This document shows, one piece after another, positions 46,250-57,611 of a DNA stretch of 64,000 nucleotides (its first letter is position 1; the number at the start of each line of letters is the position of its first letter). Source of the DNA: Pisolithus tinctorius. Lineage: Eukaryota; Basidiomycota; Agaricomycetes; Boletales; Pisolithaceae. Under the pieces are notes generated by a model. That model searched no databases, was not told where the DNA came from, and was given only the letters and a program-made list of their open reading frames with translations. The translations under genes were made by a program, and so were the position numbers. Location of the stretch: the NCBI GenBank assembly GCA_024663395.1, contig JANFAH010000005.1, positions 310,001 to 374,000 of the forward strand, read 5' to 3'.

Positions 46250-46470
46250 TGGGTTGGGAGATTCTCCAAACAGGTATGGGGAATCTCCAAGTGAGTTGGG
46301 AGAATCTCCAAGTGAGTTGGGAGAATCTCCAAGCAGGTGTGGGGAATCTCCAAGTGAGTTGGGAGAATCTCCAAGCAGGTGTGGGGAATCTCCAAGTGAG
46401 TTGGGGGAATCTCCAAGCAGGTGTGGGGAATCTCCAAGCAGGTATGGGGAGTCTCCATCTAACTGTGGAG
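46250..46470. repeat. Minisatellite, 21-bp period, about ten units
   Basis: Two unit types, GGGGAATCTCCAAGTGAGTTG and GGGGAATCTCCAAGCAGGTGT differing in the last seven bases, interspersed. Because 21 is a multiple of 3, several frames stay open on both strands (ESPSELG, LEIPHTC repeats). It starts inside the seventh 64-bp unit. Confidence 0.95.
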
Positions 46471-46559
46471 AAGTGACATTTAGTGTAAACAATTGTGTTT
46501 TTCCAAGTATTTTGTGTTTTTCTCACACAAAATTCCACTTTCTGATAAGATAAGCATAT

Positions 46560-46817
46560 GGTCATGATTGTACAATCAGGGGCTACAACTTTTATTATGA
46601 TGACATCACTCCATTTACACTTCCTGGGGTGGTAATGTAGTACCAGTACTGGCTATAGTAGTTATTAGTGTTGTGTAGTGTAGGCTATGCTACACTTTGG
46701 TAGTGTGCATTTTTGACTACCATTGATGACAAAAAGTGTAGCATTGAGTGGTAGTGGTCAAGTCACATGACAAAAGATCACATGATGCAAGGTCATGTGC
46801 AGTGATCACATGACCGA
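46560..46817. other. Non-coding spacer with clustered TCACATGA-like sites
   Basis: No gene seen. Four copies of CACATGA or its reverse complement in 46756-46812 (GTCACATGAC, ATCACATGAT, GGTCATGTGC, ATCACATGAC), which would derive from the palindrome TCACGTGA by CpG loss. Confidence 0.5.
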
Positions 46818-47093
46818 TGTAGGAATAGGTAGAATGATATACCTAGAATTAGTAATAGTCAGTAATGATGGGCGAGTTTTGTGCTCGACCCAAAAGGGAG
46901 GTCCTGTTTCGAGAAAAAGAAGTGTAGTAAAAATGTAAAAAATGCGAACTCAAATGGAAAACTTAACTCTGTCTGTCCAATAGCTCTTGCCAGTCCTCCT
47001 GGCCCTTTGGGTACTCCCCAAAGTAATAAATCTAACTTCGAAAACTCGCCAAACTGTGAGACTAGATCACCCTGCTACTGAGGGCCTGTGACA
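46818..47093. repeat. Terminal repeat-like block, copy 1 (276 bp)
   Basis: Starts TGTAGGAATAGGTAGAATGA and ends GGGCCTGTGACA. A 274-bp relative is at 51834-52107. TG...CA ends and the sharp start suggest an LTR or other element end; both copies are followed by similar sequence. A matching far-end copy was not found in the window. Confidence 0.45.
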
Positions 47094-47982
47094 TGGATTG
47101 GTTGTTCTGGTAAACTGAACTCGCATGAACACAGCACACATGCTTAGTCAGCAACGCAGCTGCTCGCCACCAAGTCCAGGGGTACAAACACAAAAACAAA
47201 GGCAAGAAATAAAACAAGTCCTTCCACCCCTAAACTCCTGACCAAGACAGATTCCCCTAGGGAACTCAAACTCGTTCCCTACATCCGAGGGGTGGTTTAG
47301 AATTCAACTGTCCTCGGTCACTCTCCTCCTCGCACGAACATCCTCATCCTCGCATCTGCTTCCCTCAACCTCACCACATATCCTCATGCCCTTCAAACAC
47401 AACTCTTCGCCCCTAACCTCTTCACTACTCGAACATGGCCCCCTTCCTTCCCAAAACACGCTCCTGATCTCGCTGAACAACCCTCTTCATCCTCAAAACC
47501 TTTTGCCCTCAAACACAACCCTTTCCGCCTACAGAGCGCCACCTGGCCTCTCGAACACACACCCTGCCTCTCGAACACTCCCCTCAAGGCCCAAACCTCG
47601 AACCAAAAGATGATGGAGATAATCTCCAGGCAAGTGAACAAGTGAGTAATAAATCGAGTGCAGAGTGAGTCAATGACAGCTCTTCAAGGCACAGTCTTTG
47701 TGCGAAACAGTAACAGAGTGTAATGCAGCCCAGCGGCTGGTACAGCGGATGCTGGCCCTCTACGAGGCAGCTCGAAGATGTATATATGTACCTAAAACAA
47801 ACCTCGATCAGTCGTGTATTTACTATCCATATACACATATGTGCTCTCGACTACTGCTCGTCCTTAAGACGATTTAGCACCAAGAAAAACAATGGAACTC
47901 GAAACTATAAGTTGGGGTGAGTAGAATCACCCGAAGGTTAGCATGACTCGGTTGAATGACGTCGCTCGAAGCAAAACTCATT

Positions 47983-48711
47983 TTAAAGAAAACTATATAT
48001 CGACACACTCACCAGGACCCTTGCCTCATTCACTTGTCCCATTCCTATTTTCACAGCCTTGACTCCCTGTGCATGCGTGCACTTGATTTCTCGTACTTCG
48101 TCTGGTACTCCATCAGGTGGCCAAAGCTCTCGCACTAAGTGTTGCCGAGCAACCTCGAGTCGCCCATCTTCATCTACCACTTGTTCACTGCTAGAAACAA
48201 AATATCTTGAAGTAGCACATGTTTGAACTATAATAAAAGCTGTCACCTTAAGTCTGTAGATCCTCAAGCTCTCTTCGATGATAGGTCTTCGACCCTGACA
48301 GGTGAAGGTGCTAACTTTGTTCGATCTTGGTCGCTGGCCTTCAACCTCACAGTCAGGCGGATGAAGTCTTGATGCTAAGTACTGATGAACAGCTTCGAGC
48401 CATCCATCGCCATCGATCACCTTTTCCTTTGCACCAGGGTACCTGTACCTCGCAGTAGATAATGTTCGAATCAAAACCAAAAAGGGCACCTTGGCTTCAA
48501 ATTTCCCCTTCCTGAGTTTCATCAATAGCTCTTCGCACTCTACCCCTGAACTCGCACCGTCTTCTTTTCCTTTGGATATCAGCAGCCATGCTCCGACTTT
48601 GTCAAGTACCTTAGATCCATAGATTCGTGAGTGGAATGTCATAAAAACAAGAGACAAAAATGAGTGCTCAGGCTCAGTGCATGAATCCTTGTTGCCTTGA
48701 ATGCACTGCAT
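47983..48711 (-). pseudogene. Tandem-exon locus copy 1: left-end exons
   Basis: Unrecognised. Minus strand reads a frame with two related modules: KEKVIDGDGWLEAVHQYL and SEQVVDEDGRLEVARQHLVR, each followed by a basic or PP-rich tail and a segment that looks like a retained short intron (e.g. AAG GTGACAG ... TTTCTAG). It is the counterpart of 52940-53539. Preceded at 47100-47980 by non-coding sequence shared with 52110-52935. Confidence 0.45.
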
Positions 48712-48729
48712 ATGACATGGTCGTTCTAG

Positions 48730-51282
48730 CCAGTTTCACCCCTCTCTGATATTCGTGACTCCATATGGAGTTCCTTTCGCGATCTTGTGTCTGCTTGAAC
48801 ATCGCCTTTGTACTCTTGGACTCGATCATACTTGGTCCCAGTCATCAGCTACTCTGAAACAACACGAGCGTAAGTAAGTTAACTTGAAACAAAGACAAAA
48901 ACTTGAGTCGTCATGTGCAGCCACTGAGGTCTTCCCACTGTTATTTTCAACCATCTTGTTCGCTTTGGTATTGCACTGTAATGTTAGCACTTTTCGTCTC
49001 GAGTACTATACCCATTCTCCCCACTCATCATAGCCTTCGATCATGCCGATCTCGCACAGCTGTTCTGTACCTCGAGTCTCGTTGACATGTAGTATTCGCA
49101 CTACTCTTCGCTTGTCTTTGTTCAGAGCTCCTTTCGTCATCCCTAGTCACCCATTTTTCCTAGAGTAGTTAGGTTGTAAGTATAACAATACAAACTCGAA
49201 GCAAAAATTCAAGCCGCCAAGTGCAGCAACCAAGATTCTCCAGTTGTCCCCCCACTCGAAATAGCCCCATCGGATCGTGTCGACGGTCCACCATCCTGTC
49301 TCATATGTCTTCGTACTCTGCCATAGATATGGGATGCCCCTGCTGTAACATAGTAGTAAGTGTGATGGCATAAAACATAAGGAAACGAAGGAGCTGTTGA
49401 GCTCCAGACTTGAATCTACTACACCTCTCCTCCATTGAATGGCTCCTGTTGCCTCGAACGACCATCGATCGCTGGCGCACCACATCACCAGCCTTCGTTC
49501 TCTTGCCACCTCCCATAGCTGCTCATGTGTACTTTGTACCTCTAAACCCAACAGCTTTCACTCGTTCCCATCGTATACTCCTGTAACATCCCAGCAATAA
49601 ATCAGTCCTCCACTTTTGATACAGAATGCCTGTCCTTCGATTCGAGAATGGGCAAAGGGGTGCTCAAGTTCATGTGAGTCAAATGGGGTGTTGAACGCAG
49701 ATAGGATGGATTCAGCATTGGGTGCAGGTGTGACATAGGGACTGAGTGTCCACATGGAGCCGTGTATTGTGTGGTGATATTCGGTTGTGGCACACATGGG
49801 AGGGAGAACACGGTGTAGAGATTCGTTAAGCTTCCTCATCGCGTGCTTGGGGTCTAGTTTGGGTTCGCTCGACATGGTAGGGGAGTAAGAGGGAGGAGGA
49901 ACTAGCTTGTTCCCTGTGAGTCCATGTGCGTGCGCGATGTTCTCGACGTAGGTACAATCGAACAGATTATTGTTGTCACCGGTCTGGACATGGGCTTGGC
50001 TGCAACGATATGCTCGATACAAGCCATCATCCACTTGATGGCCTCCAGGTCTGAACACCTCCTGGGCCTCATTACATGCGCCAAATGGCTTCTCCGGAAA
50101 GAGTAGGATACTGGCTGTGACAGCTGCGTCAATGACAGCTCGGGTGCCCTCGACATCGACCTTGTAGTAGACGGAGGGGTCTCTCACGCCTCGCTGCAGT
50201 GAGGCTATGTGTAGGATACATGTAGTGCCCAAATTGTCCAATACATCCAACACATCTCGATCATCTATGACGTCCCCCAAATAAAACAGGGCATCATGAT
50301 GTCTCTGCACAATATCCAACACGGAGACATCATCTCTGCTTGCCTGTCGTTCGACAATACATCGACCCATAAAACCGCTTCTTCATACTGTAGACATCTT
50401 GTAGCTCAAAGATTCCTCAACTGCTGGTAGTACTTTGTCTTTCCTAAAACGATGTGGCCATAAGTAAAACGCTCTAAGGAGAAAGCTAAACTTCAGGCTG
50501 TCAAGCCCACTTGGCAGGGCCTTGATACTCCTCACGTTGCACATGTCTCTTTGCGACTTTGAGACTTGCTGCTGTAGATCGAACCGTATTCGTTGCATTT
50601 GTCTTGTCATACTTCATTCGTAGTTAGCTGTAGATTCTTCGATGCCTTGTAAATGCCTGTATTCCCTAAAACGTCGTAGCTGTAAGTAAAACGCCTGAAA
50701 GCGAAACATAAAACTTGGGCCTTCAAGCCCAACTGGTGTAGCCTCAATACTCCTCGCATGTCGCACCTCTTGCTCCGAATCTGAATTCCACTGTCGCGCT
50801 GCCATCTGTAGCAGTTCTTGTGTACAAGTCCGCAGAGTCACTCCGAACGTTCTTCTTGTGACTCCTCTTGGTTTCGCTCATCACTCTGTAAGTTGCTGCG
50901 TCCTCTCTCCTGATTCATTGTCTATTCTAGAAAAATGTACCTGTAAGTAAAAAGTTATGAAACAAAAATAAAAACTTGAGTCATTGGGCTCCATTTCCAC
51001 GTTCGTTGGATGTTGTATCCTCAACGATCGCCGTTGATGTTCGAGCACAGATTCTTGAGTCTTGATCGCAGGGACGCTGGTTGCACTTCGTCGCAACTGT
51101 CTGCCGCCCCTAGAGTAGGATAGATGTAAGTAATACGTTCTAGAATCAAAACAAAACCCTGCGCTGTTGAGCCCAGTACCTGCGCTCATCGTGCCTCATT
51201 CCCAGTGAACGGCTGTTCCGGCCTTGCACAGCCACTGATCTGCTTCAAGCCTCGTTGTCGTCATTGTCACTGTCACTGTAGT
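48730..51282 (-). repeat. Tandem exon-intron modules, copy 1
   Basis: Minus-strand modules each ending with an intron-like block GTTTNNTTTTGATT...TTTTACTTAC...TTCTAG. Acceptors lie near 48853, 49160, 49345, 50443, 50665, 50927 and 51111. Exon text: RIRFDLQQQVSKSQRD, DRWSFEATG, EGLEGPSFMF types. The array contains the Erg26-like fragment (49558-50379) and is cut at 51283 by a chromovirus LTR. Confidence 0.6.
49558..50379 (-). pseudogene. Erg26-like sterol-4-alpha-carboxylate 3-dehydrogenase fragment
   Basis: Minus strand. Starts SGFMGRCIVERQASRDDVSV (short-chain dehydrogenase glycine-rich turn; the first Gly is Arg), then DIVQRHHDALFYLGDVIDD and CILHIASLQRGVRDPSVYYK, VDVEGTRAVIDAA. About 30 residues are then missing around the TSSAG segment. 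The catalytic Tyr-x3-Lys is altered (FGACNEAQE where Y-N-x-x-K is expected). GDNNNLFDCTYVENIAHAH, LSPYVTPAPNAESILSAFN and GQAFCIKSGGLIYCWDVTG follow. The enzyme works in ergosterol synthesis; this piece cannot. It is embedded between modules. Copy 2 keeps only the first dozen codons (SGFMGRRVVERL, about 53940). Confidence 0.75.
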
Positions 51283-51833
51283 TGTCAAGTCCGGGCCTAC
51301 TCCAACCAACTCCAACACTAAACAAGGTCTAGAGGAGGGTCCGGAAGCAAGTCCGACACAGAAGAACAGAACTCTGACTAGCAGAGTGTCAGCAGGAATG
51401 AAGACCGCCAAGACAAAGGCAGAGTGGAGTGAGGGTGTTGGGTTTAGCTCGTGCACTACCCCCTTGCATGATCTCAGCCCTCATATTTCAGAGGGAGAGT
51501 ACAGATGGAGAGTCAGAGGTAACTCTGACAGGCAGAAGACAGAATCAGAGGGAGTAGGAACTAAGTTGATATTCGTACCGAGGAACAGCGGAGTACAGTA
51601 CATGTCTTTATACTGCTATGGAGGTACAGTAACCGGAATCAGAACTGACATACGGAGACTCATAAGTTTTCAAGTAAAATTTCCTGGACGATGAATGAAG
51701 GGTAGACGGAGGACATACAAATGGGTAACACAGAACATCCAGAAAAGGAAATAGTCCAGGCACTGGACCATGCGGTGAGCACGCTGCAGAGTACCTGACT
51801 GCGAAGGTAGTCACATGACCCCTCAGAGGATGG
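51283..51833 (-). repeat. Chromovirus LTR fragment (551 bp), CpG-rich
   Basis: TGTCAAGTCCGGGCCTACTC onward, ending at CCTCAGAGGATGG, about 170 bp short of a full LTR. It inserted into module copy 1 and was then cut by copy 2 of the tandem-exon segment, which starts at 51834. It keeps CpGs (TCCGGAAG, GTCCGACAC) lost in the 34-45 kb copies. Confidence 0.88.
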
Positions 51834-52107
51834 TGTAGGAATAGGTAAAATAGATATACCTATATTGGTAATAGTCAGTAATGGGCGAGTATATTGTGCT
51901 CGACCCAAAAGGGAGGTTCTCTCTGGAGAAAGAAGTGTAGTAAAAAGGTAAAAAAATGCGAACTAGAAAAAGGATACTTAGCTCTGTCTGTCTAATACTC
52001 TTGCCAGTCCTCCTGGCACTTTGGGTACTCCCCAAAGTAATTATTCTAACTTCGAACTCTCGCCGAAATGCAAGACAAAATCACCCTGCTACTGAGGGCC
52101 TGTGACA
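51834..52107. repeat. Terminal repeat-like block, copy 2 (274 bp)
   Basis: TGTAGGAATAGGTAAAATAG to GGGCCTGTGACA, relative of 46818-47093. It sits directly inside the truncated chromovirus LTR, so this point is a real insertion boundary. Confidence 0.5.
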
Positions 52108-52939
52108 TGTACTTGTTGTTATGGTAAACTGAACTTGCGTGAACACAGCGCACGTGCTTAGTCAGCAACGCGGCTGCTCGCCACCAAGTCCAGGGTACAA
52201 ACACAAAAAACAAAAACAAGGAAACAAAACAAAGAAAAACTCTCCACCCCCTGAACCCCTGACCCAGACAGCTTCTCCTAGGGAACTTGAACTCGTTCCC
52301 TACATCCGAGGGGGGGTTCAGAATTCGACTGTCCTTGGTTGCTCTCCTCCTCACACGAACATCCTCGCCCTCGCATCTGCTTCCCTCAACCTCGCCGCAT
52401 TCCTCCCTCGCTCTCTACCCTCATGCCCCTCGAACACGACTCTCAAGGCCCAAACCTCGAACCAAAAGACGACAGAGATAATCTCCAGGCAAGCGAACAA
52501 GTGAGTAATAAATTGAGTGCGGAGCGAGTCAAAGACTGCTCTTCAAGGCACAGTCTTTGCACGAAACAGTAACGCAGCACTGTGGCTGGTACAGCAGAGA
52601 TCGGCCCTCTGCGAGGCAGTTCGAAGTCACATATATACCTAAAAAAAAACTCCCGCTCAGTCATGTATTTACTATCCTTAAATGCATATGTGCTCTCGAC
52701 TACTGCTCGTCCTTAAGACGATTTAGCACCAAGAAAAAACAATGGTATTCGAAACTATAAGTCGGGGTGAGTAGAATCACCCGAAGGTTAGCACGACTCG
52801 GTTGAACGACATCGCTCGAAGCAAAACTGAAACGAAAGAAAAACTATATATATACGCTCACCGGGACCTTTGCTCCGTCCACCCGTCCCATTCCTATTTT
52901 CACAGTCTCGACTTGCTGTGCACGTGCGCCCTTGATTTC

Positions 52940-53539
52940 TCATACTTCATCCGGTATTTTGTCTGGTGGCCGAAGCCCTTGCTCTAAGTGTCGCTGAGCG
53001 ACTTCGAGTCGCCCATCTTCATTCACTACTTTTTCACTGCTAGAAACCAAGTACTTCAACGTAGCATATGTTCGAGCTCTAATAAAACCTGTCACCTTAG
53101 CCCTGTAGACCCTCGAACCTGCTTCGAAGATAGGTTTTCGACCCTGGTGGGTACAGGCACTGACTTCTTTGGATCTCGAACGCTGGCCTTCCACCTCGCA
53201 GTTGGATGGATGGAGTCCTGGTGGTAAGAGCCGGTGGACGGCCTTGAGCTGACCATCCCTATCGACCACCTTTTCCTTCGTGCTAAGGTACCTGTAGCTC
53301 GCAGTAGATAGTGTTTGAATTATAGCTAAACGGGGCACCTGGACTTCGTAATTCTCCTTCCTGAGCTTCGTCACCTGGTCTTTGCACTCTGCTTGCAAAC
53401 TCGCGCCATCTTCTTTTCCTTCGGATATCAGCGACTGTGCTTCAACTCGGTCGAGTACCTTAGACCTGTAGATTCGTGAGTAGATCGTCATAAAAACAGA
53501 AGACAAAAACGAGCACTCGGGCTCGGTGTCTGAATCCAC
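52940..53539 (-). pseudogene. Tandem-exon locus copy 2: left-end exons
   Basis: Counterpart of 47983-48711, 199 open codons: TKEKVVDRDGQLKAVHRLL, then CEVEGQRSRSKEV, SSSEKVVNEDGRLEVAQRHL. Intron-like blocks GTGACAGG...TTTCTAG (about 53040-53096) and GTGCCCCG...CCTTAG (about 53283-53341) separate the modules. Function unknown. Confidence 0.45.
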
Positions 53540-53579
53540 ATCGCCTCTAATACACTGTGTGCAACTTCGTTGTTCTGGC

Positions 53580-55499
53580 CAGCCTCGCCCCTCCTCAATC
53601 TTCGCATACTGCTCGCCATCTCACCTACTCGAACTCACTTCGTCTTCTTCTCTTCCAGACATCAGTAGCCACATGTCGAGTCCTCCACATGTCCTTTGCT
53701 CGCAGTTCGTCGTAGTCTCTTGTTCCGCGACCGCAATTCACTGCAAACGTCCATCTTCCCTAGAATAACAAGGATGTAAATAGGACGTTCTAAGATCAAA
53801 ATGAAAATCCAAGCTGTCAAGCCCAGCGCGTGAATCCTCTATGTTGCTCCTCCACCGAGAGCTCTCTGTTGCTTCAAACGACCATCGTTCGGTGATAACT
53901 CGAGTCCTTGTCACTTCGCATAGTCGTTCGACAACACGTCGACCCATAAAACCGCTTCTTTGTACTGCAGACATCTTGTAGCTCAAAGATTCCTCAACTG
54001 CTGGTAGTACTTTGTCTTTCCTAAAACGATGCGGCCGTAAGTAAAACGCTCTAAGGAGAAAGCTAAACTTTGGGTTGTCAAGCCCACTCGGCAGGGCCTC
54101 GATACTCCTCGCATTGCACGCATCTCTTTGCGACTTCGAGACTTGCTGCTGTAGATCAAACCGTATTCGTCGCATGTGCCTTGACATACTTCGTTCGTAG
54201 TTAGCTGTAGATTCTTCGATGCCTTGTAAATGCCTGTATTCCCTAAAACGTCATAGTCGTAAGTAAAACACTTTAAAGAAAAACATAAATCTTGGGCCTT
54301 CGAGCCCACTCGGTGTGGTCTCGATACGCCTCGCATGTTGTGCATCTTGTTCCGACTTCGAAATTCGCTGTTGTAGACTGAACCACACCCGTCGCGCTTG
54401 TCTTTCTGTACTCCCGCGTGACCTCGGTTCGAAGTTCCTCGTAGATCCTCGAATCACGATTGCGAGGACATCTGTTGTGCTCTGTCGCATATACCCGATT
54501 TCCCTAGAGTAGAATAGTTGTAAGTAAAGCATAACGGAATCAAAACAGAACCTTGGGCTGTAGAGCCCAGAACCTGCGCTCGTCGCGCCCCATTTCCATC
54601 GAACAGCATATCCTATCTTGTACGTCCTTTGATCTGTGCTAAGCCTTGTTGTTGTCGTTCTTTGCATTCCGACCCTCTGGATGTCGCTCGTACGTTGTTG
54701 TGTATAGCCATCTTCCCTTGGGCCGCCGAGCCCAGTACCGGTGCTTGTCGCACCTTGTTCCCATCGAACGGCTGTTCTAGCCTCACGTGGCCTTTGATCT
54801 GTGCCAGGTGTCGTCATTGTCATTGCTGTTCTCGGTACTGCAGTCGCTGTTCGTCGTAGATAGCTACCCTCCCTAGAATAGTGCAGATGTAAGTAAAACG
54901 TTTCTAAATCTAAACGAACCTTCGAGCCGTCGAGCTCAGTATCCGCGCTCCTCGCACCCTGTTTCCATCGAACAGCTGCTCCAGCCTTGTGCAGCCCTCG
55001 ATCTGTGCCGAGCATCAACGTTGTTGTTCTTCTTTGTACCGCAGTCACTGTTCGTCATAGATATTCATTTGACCTAGAATAGAAACGCTGTAAGTAAAAC
55101 GCTCTGAAATCGAAATGAAACCTTGAGCCATAGTGCTCAGTATCTGCGCTCGTCGCGCCTTGTGTCCGTCGAACCGCTGTTCCAGCGTTGTGCAGTCTTC
55201 GGCCTGTGTCAAGCTCCACCGTCGCCAGTAACCACTGTAGCTTTTGTACGATACTCCATAGAACGTTGTATCCCTTAAAATGTGGCAGCTGTAAGCATAA
55301 ATTCGCACAACCAAAATAAAAACTTGGGCCGCTGCACTCAGCACTCGTGCTCGCCGAATGTTGTCTCCTCGACGATCGCTGTTGTAGTTCGAACTGTAGA
55401 TGTTGCACTCGTTTCGCAGTACGTCCGAGTGTCTTTTGTTCGTAGTCCTTCGTAGATTCTCGTGCTGTGGTCGCACTTCGTCATAGGTACCTTTCAGCC
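53580..55499 (-). repeat. Tandem exon-intron modules, copy 2
   Basis: Acceptors near 53760, 54021, 54242, 54503, 54873, 55074, 55274 and 55500. Exons of 150-210 bp alternate with 48-55 bp introns (donor GTTYNT or GTACGT, branch CTTAC, acceptor TTCTAG or TTTTAG). Two successive junctions join in frame: exon 55499-55324 to 55273-55122, then to the exon starting 55073, which has one TGA in YL*RTVTAV where a sister exon reads YLRRTATAV. Shared protein theme: R-x-L-x-x-A-G-x-A-V-R-W-x-x-G-A-x-S-A-D-T-E-L-D-G-S. Others do not keep frame. Confidence 0.6.
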
Positions 55500-55504
55500 C
55501 TAGA

Positions 55505-57052
55505 ATAGCATAGATGTAAGTAAGGCATCTCGAAATCAAAACGTACCTCTGAGCCATCGAGCTCAGTATCCACGCTTGTTGCGCATCGTTCCCATCGGAC
55601 GGCATTTCCAACCTCGTACAGCCATCGCTCTGAGTCCAGCACTGTCATCGTCCCCGCTCGCGCTCGTGTTGTTGTTGTCGCTCTTGTCACCGTCGCTGTC
55701 GCTCGTAGTCGTGGTAGCTTCCATATGGTACCTTGTTCAACCCATTCTTCATATCCGATTGTCGCGATCCTGCGCAGACGGCCTGTAACACTAGAGTCGT
55801 CAGTATGTAGTATTACTTGAGTGCGCGCGGCCACGACACGCAGAGCGGTCACACGACTCCGCTTAGTCAACATCACAGGACTTTCTGCACAAGTCCTAAT
55901 ACCGAGTGCGCGCGTCGATTCGCTCGATGAATCTTCGAATAAAACATTTATTGCTGATACTGTGCGGCCCTGGAATATTTCGAGTGCGAGTGCATCTATC
56001 CTCGCTGCATGCTTCAACATTTCGATTCGCAAAACTTCTTCTGGCGGCTTCCTTCGTATGACGAGCCTCAACGGCTCCTCGATCTGAATTCTTCTTGCAA
56101 TAACCTTCGACTCGATGTGATTCATGCGCTGCAGCGCTCTGTGTGAGTCAATGACCTCTTTGTATGCCAACCTATCTGTTTCTGGACTGCCTGTGAGCAT
56201 TTCGAGCCCTTCGACTTCAACTCCTGTGGGCTTCGGGTGTTCTTCGAGCCTTTCGGCTTTGAATTCGAGCGGAATCTTTGACCTGAATGGGTCGTCAGTT
56301 AACTGATGTGTATTTCTGCTGACTGCAGGAACTCCGAGACCGCTCCTTTCATTACCTCGGCCTCTTAGGTAGGACTCCTGTAGTGACACACCAGTAGCCA
56401 TCAGAGAAGCTCGATACGAACAAAAAGAAAAACCCCTTTGAGTGTTGTAATTCACTTCGAATTCGAATGGGACTTTCGTTGTGAGTGGTTCCTCCACCAA
56501 TGCAGGTTCGACTCGCTCGAGTTCTACTGCTTCCTGTAACTCAGTAGTCAGTATTCTGTCCGTACTCAAGGAAAACTCTATCGTCTCAAAACTGGTCACT
56601 GCAGCTGCTTCAACGAGCCTGCCAGGGCTTCGGTCCTCACTATTTGTCTTCTCGGGTGGGCTGTGTGGCTGCGTGCAACTTGTCGAAACTAACTTTGGTA
56701 CTTTCTCGCACTCCATGTACCTTGATACTTCTGTAGATCCCTGTACATTGTTCGTCAGCGAGTCATGTGTAGCTGTAGGCAGAAAATACTTCGTAGATAG
56801 ATGTTGCTTGTCTGAACTTGATTCTGGGTCACTTCGTGGCTCATAGTAGTCTTCCGCTGTAGGGAACGCGAACCTTTTCCCTACGAGAAGTCGCGCTTCT
56901 GTTGGGTCGAAGGGAAGGTTTGAGGGGGAAGGATGAGAGAGTCGAGGAGGATTCAGGCTTAGGGGTTGTGGATGAAAAGGGACTTGGTGTCGAGGCATAG
57001 GGAGCTGACTAAGCGTGCGAGTGGTCACGGCGCGTGCCACGTCACTTAACAA
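55505..57052 (-). CDS. Large first exon of tandem-exon locus copy 2 (about 516 codons)
   Basis: Minus strand, ATG at 57052, open to the module region. N-terminus Pro-rich (PRHQVPFHPQPLSLNPPRLS), then acidic and Ser-rich stretches, KVPFEFEVNYNTQRGFSF paired with SKIPLEFKAERLEEHPKP (an internal repeat), an Arg/Glu helix (RRIQIEEPLRLVIRRKPPEE) and ALEIFQGRTVSAINVLFEDS. It ends with the module theme WLYEVGNAVRWERCATSVDT. The donor is probably GAG|GTACGT near 55550. CpG-rich and without stops over 1.5 kb, so probably young or expressed. No family recognised; Gag-like or structural roles are possible but unsupported. Confidence 0.5.
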
Positions 57053-57055
57053 CTA

Positions 57056-57611
57056 GGGTACAGCACGGACAAAATACGGTACTAGTCATCAGGGTCTACT
57101 CTGTGTCTTGCTCGGAGGAGCAGAATTCACTACTTCAGCTCCTTTCTGCGAAGGTTCTTCTTTAGAGTCAAGAATTATATTCTCGGGTGAGTTCCCTTTA
57201 CGTTTGTCTAAAGTACTTACCCTGCATCCAGACCGAAGCCCCTTCAGGGTCGACCCGACTCAAACGGAACCTACCTCTTCCGAAGTTGGAGTTCTCGGCC
57301 ATCAGAAAACACTATCTTACACTTGGAGCCCACCATGAGGGGCTTCAACCGACAAACAGGAAGTAAAGTACAACCTCAGGCAAACGGCAGCTAGGGTCGC
57401 CCACAAGGAGAGACATAAGAAAGCAAAAGAGGCACTCAGAGCAAGGAAGAAAGCAACGCCTCCCTGTTTAGCTAAGTCATCTCTTGAGAAGCTCCCCACT
57501 GAAGTTCCTCTTCCAGATTCCCCAGAACCAGAGGAGCCGAAACAGATCTGAGAACCCACCTTCACAGAATACAGAACACCGGCGCCGGTCATTGGATCAA
57601 ACTCAGAAACA
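57056..57611 (+). other. 5' leader region of the right-hand gypsy element
   Basis: Sequence between the divergent minus-strand exon and the gag ORF. It includes ACTTGGAGCCCACC (about 57321), which could be a primer-binding or leader site, but no LTR end was established. No gene supported. Confidence 0.3.

Noticed and set aside
46250..46492. Heptapeptide-repeat proteins (ESPSELG or LEIPHTC repeats) on both strands.
   Set aside because: The 21-bp repeat keeps all frames open by arithmetic; no start context, domain or neighbour supports a gene.
48860..55520. Plus-strand GTAAGTAA motifs in each module of the 46.8-57 kb locus as donor sites of a plus-strand gene.
   Set aside because: They are the complement of the minus-strand branch site (TTACTTAC); minus-strand donor, branch and acceptor lie at proper distances and some junctions keep frame, while the plus strand gives no coherent exons.
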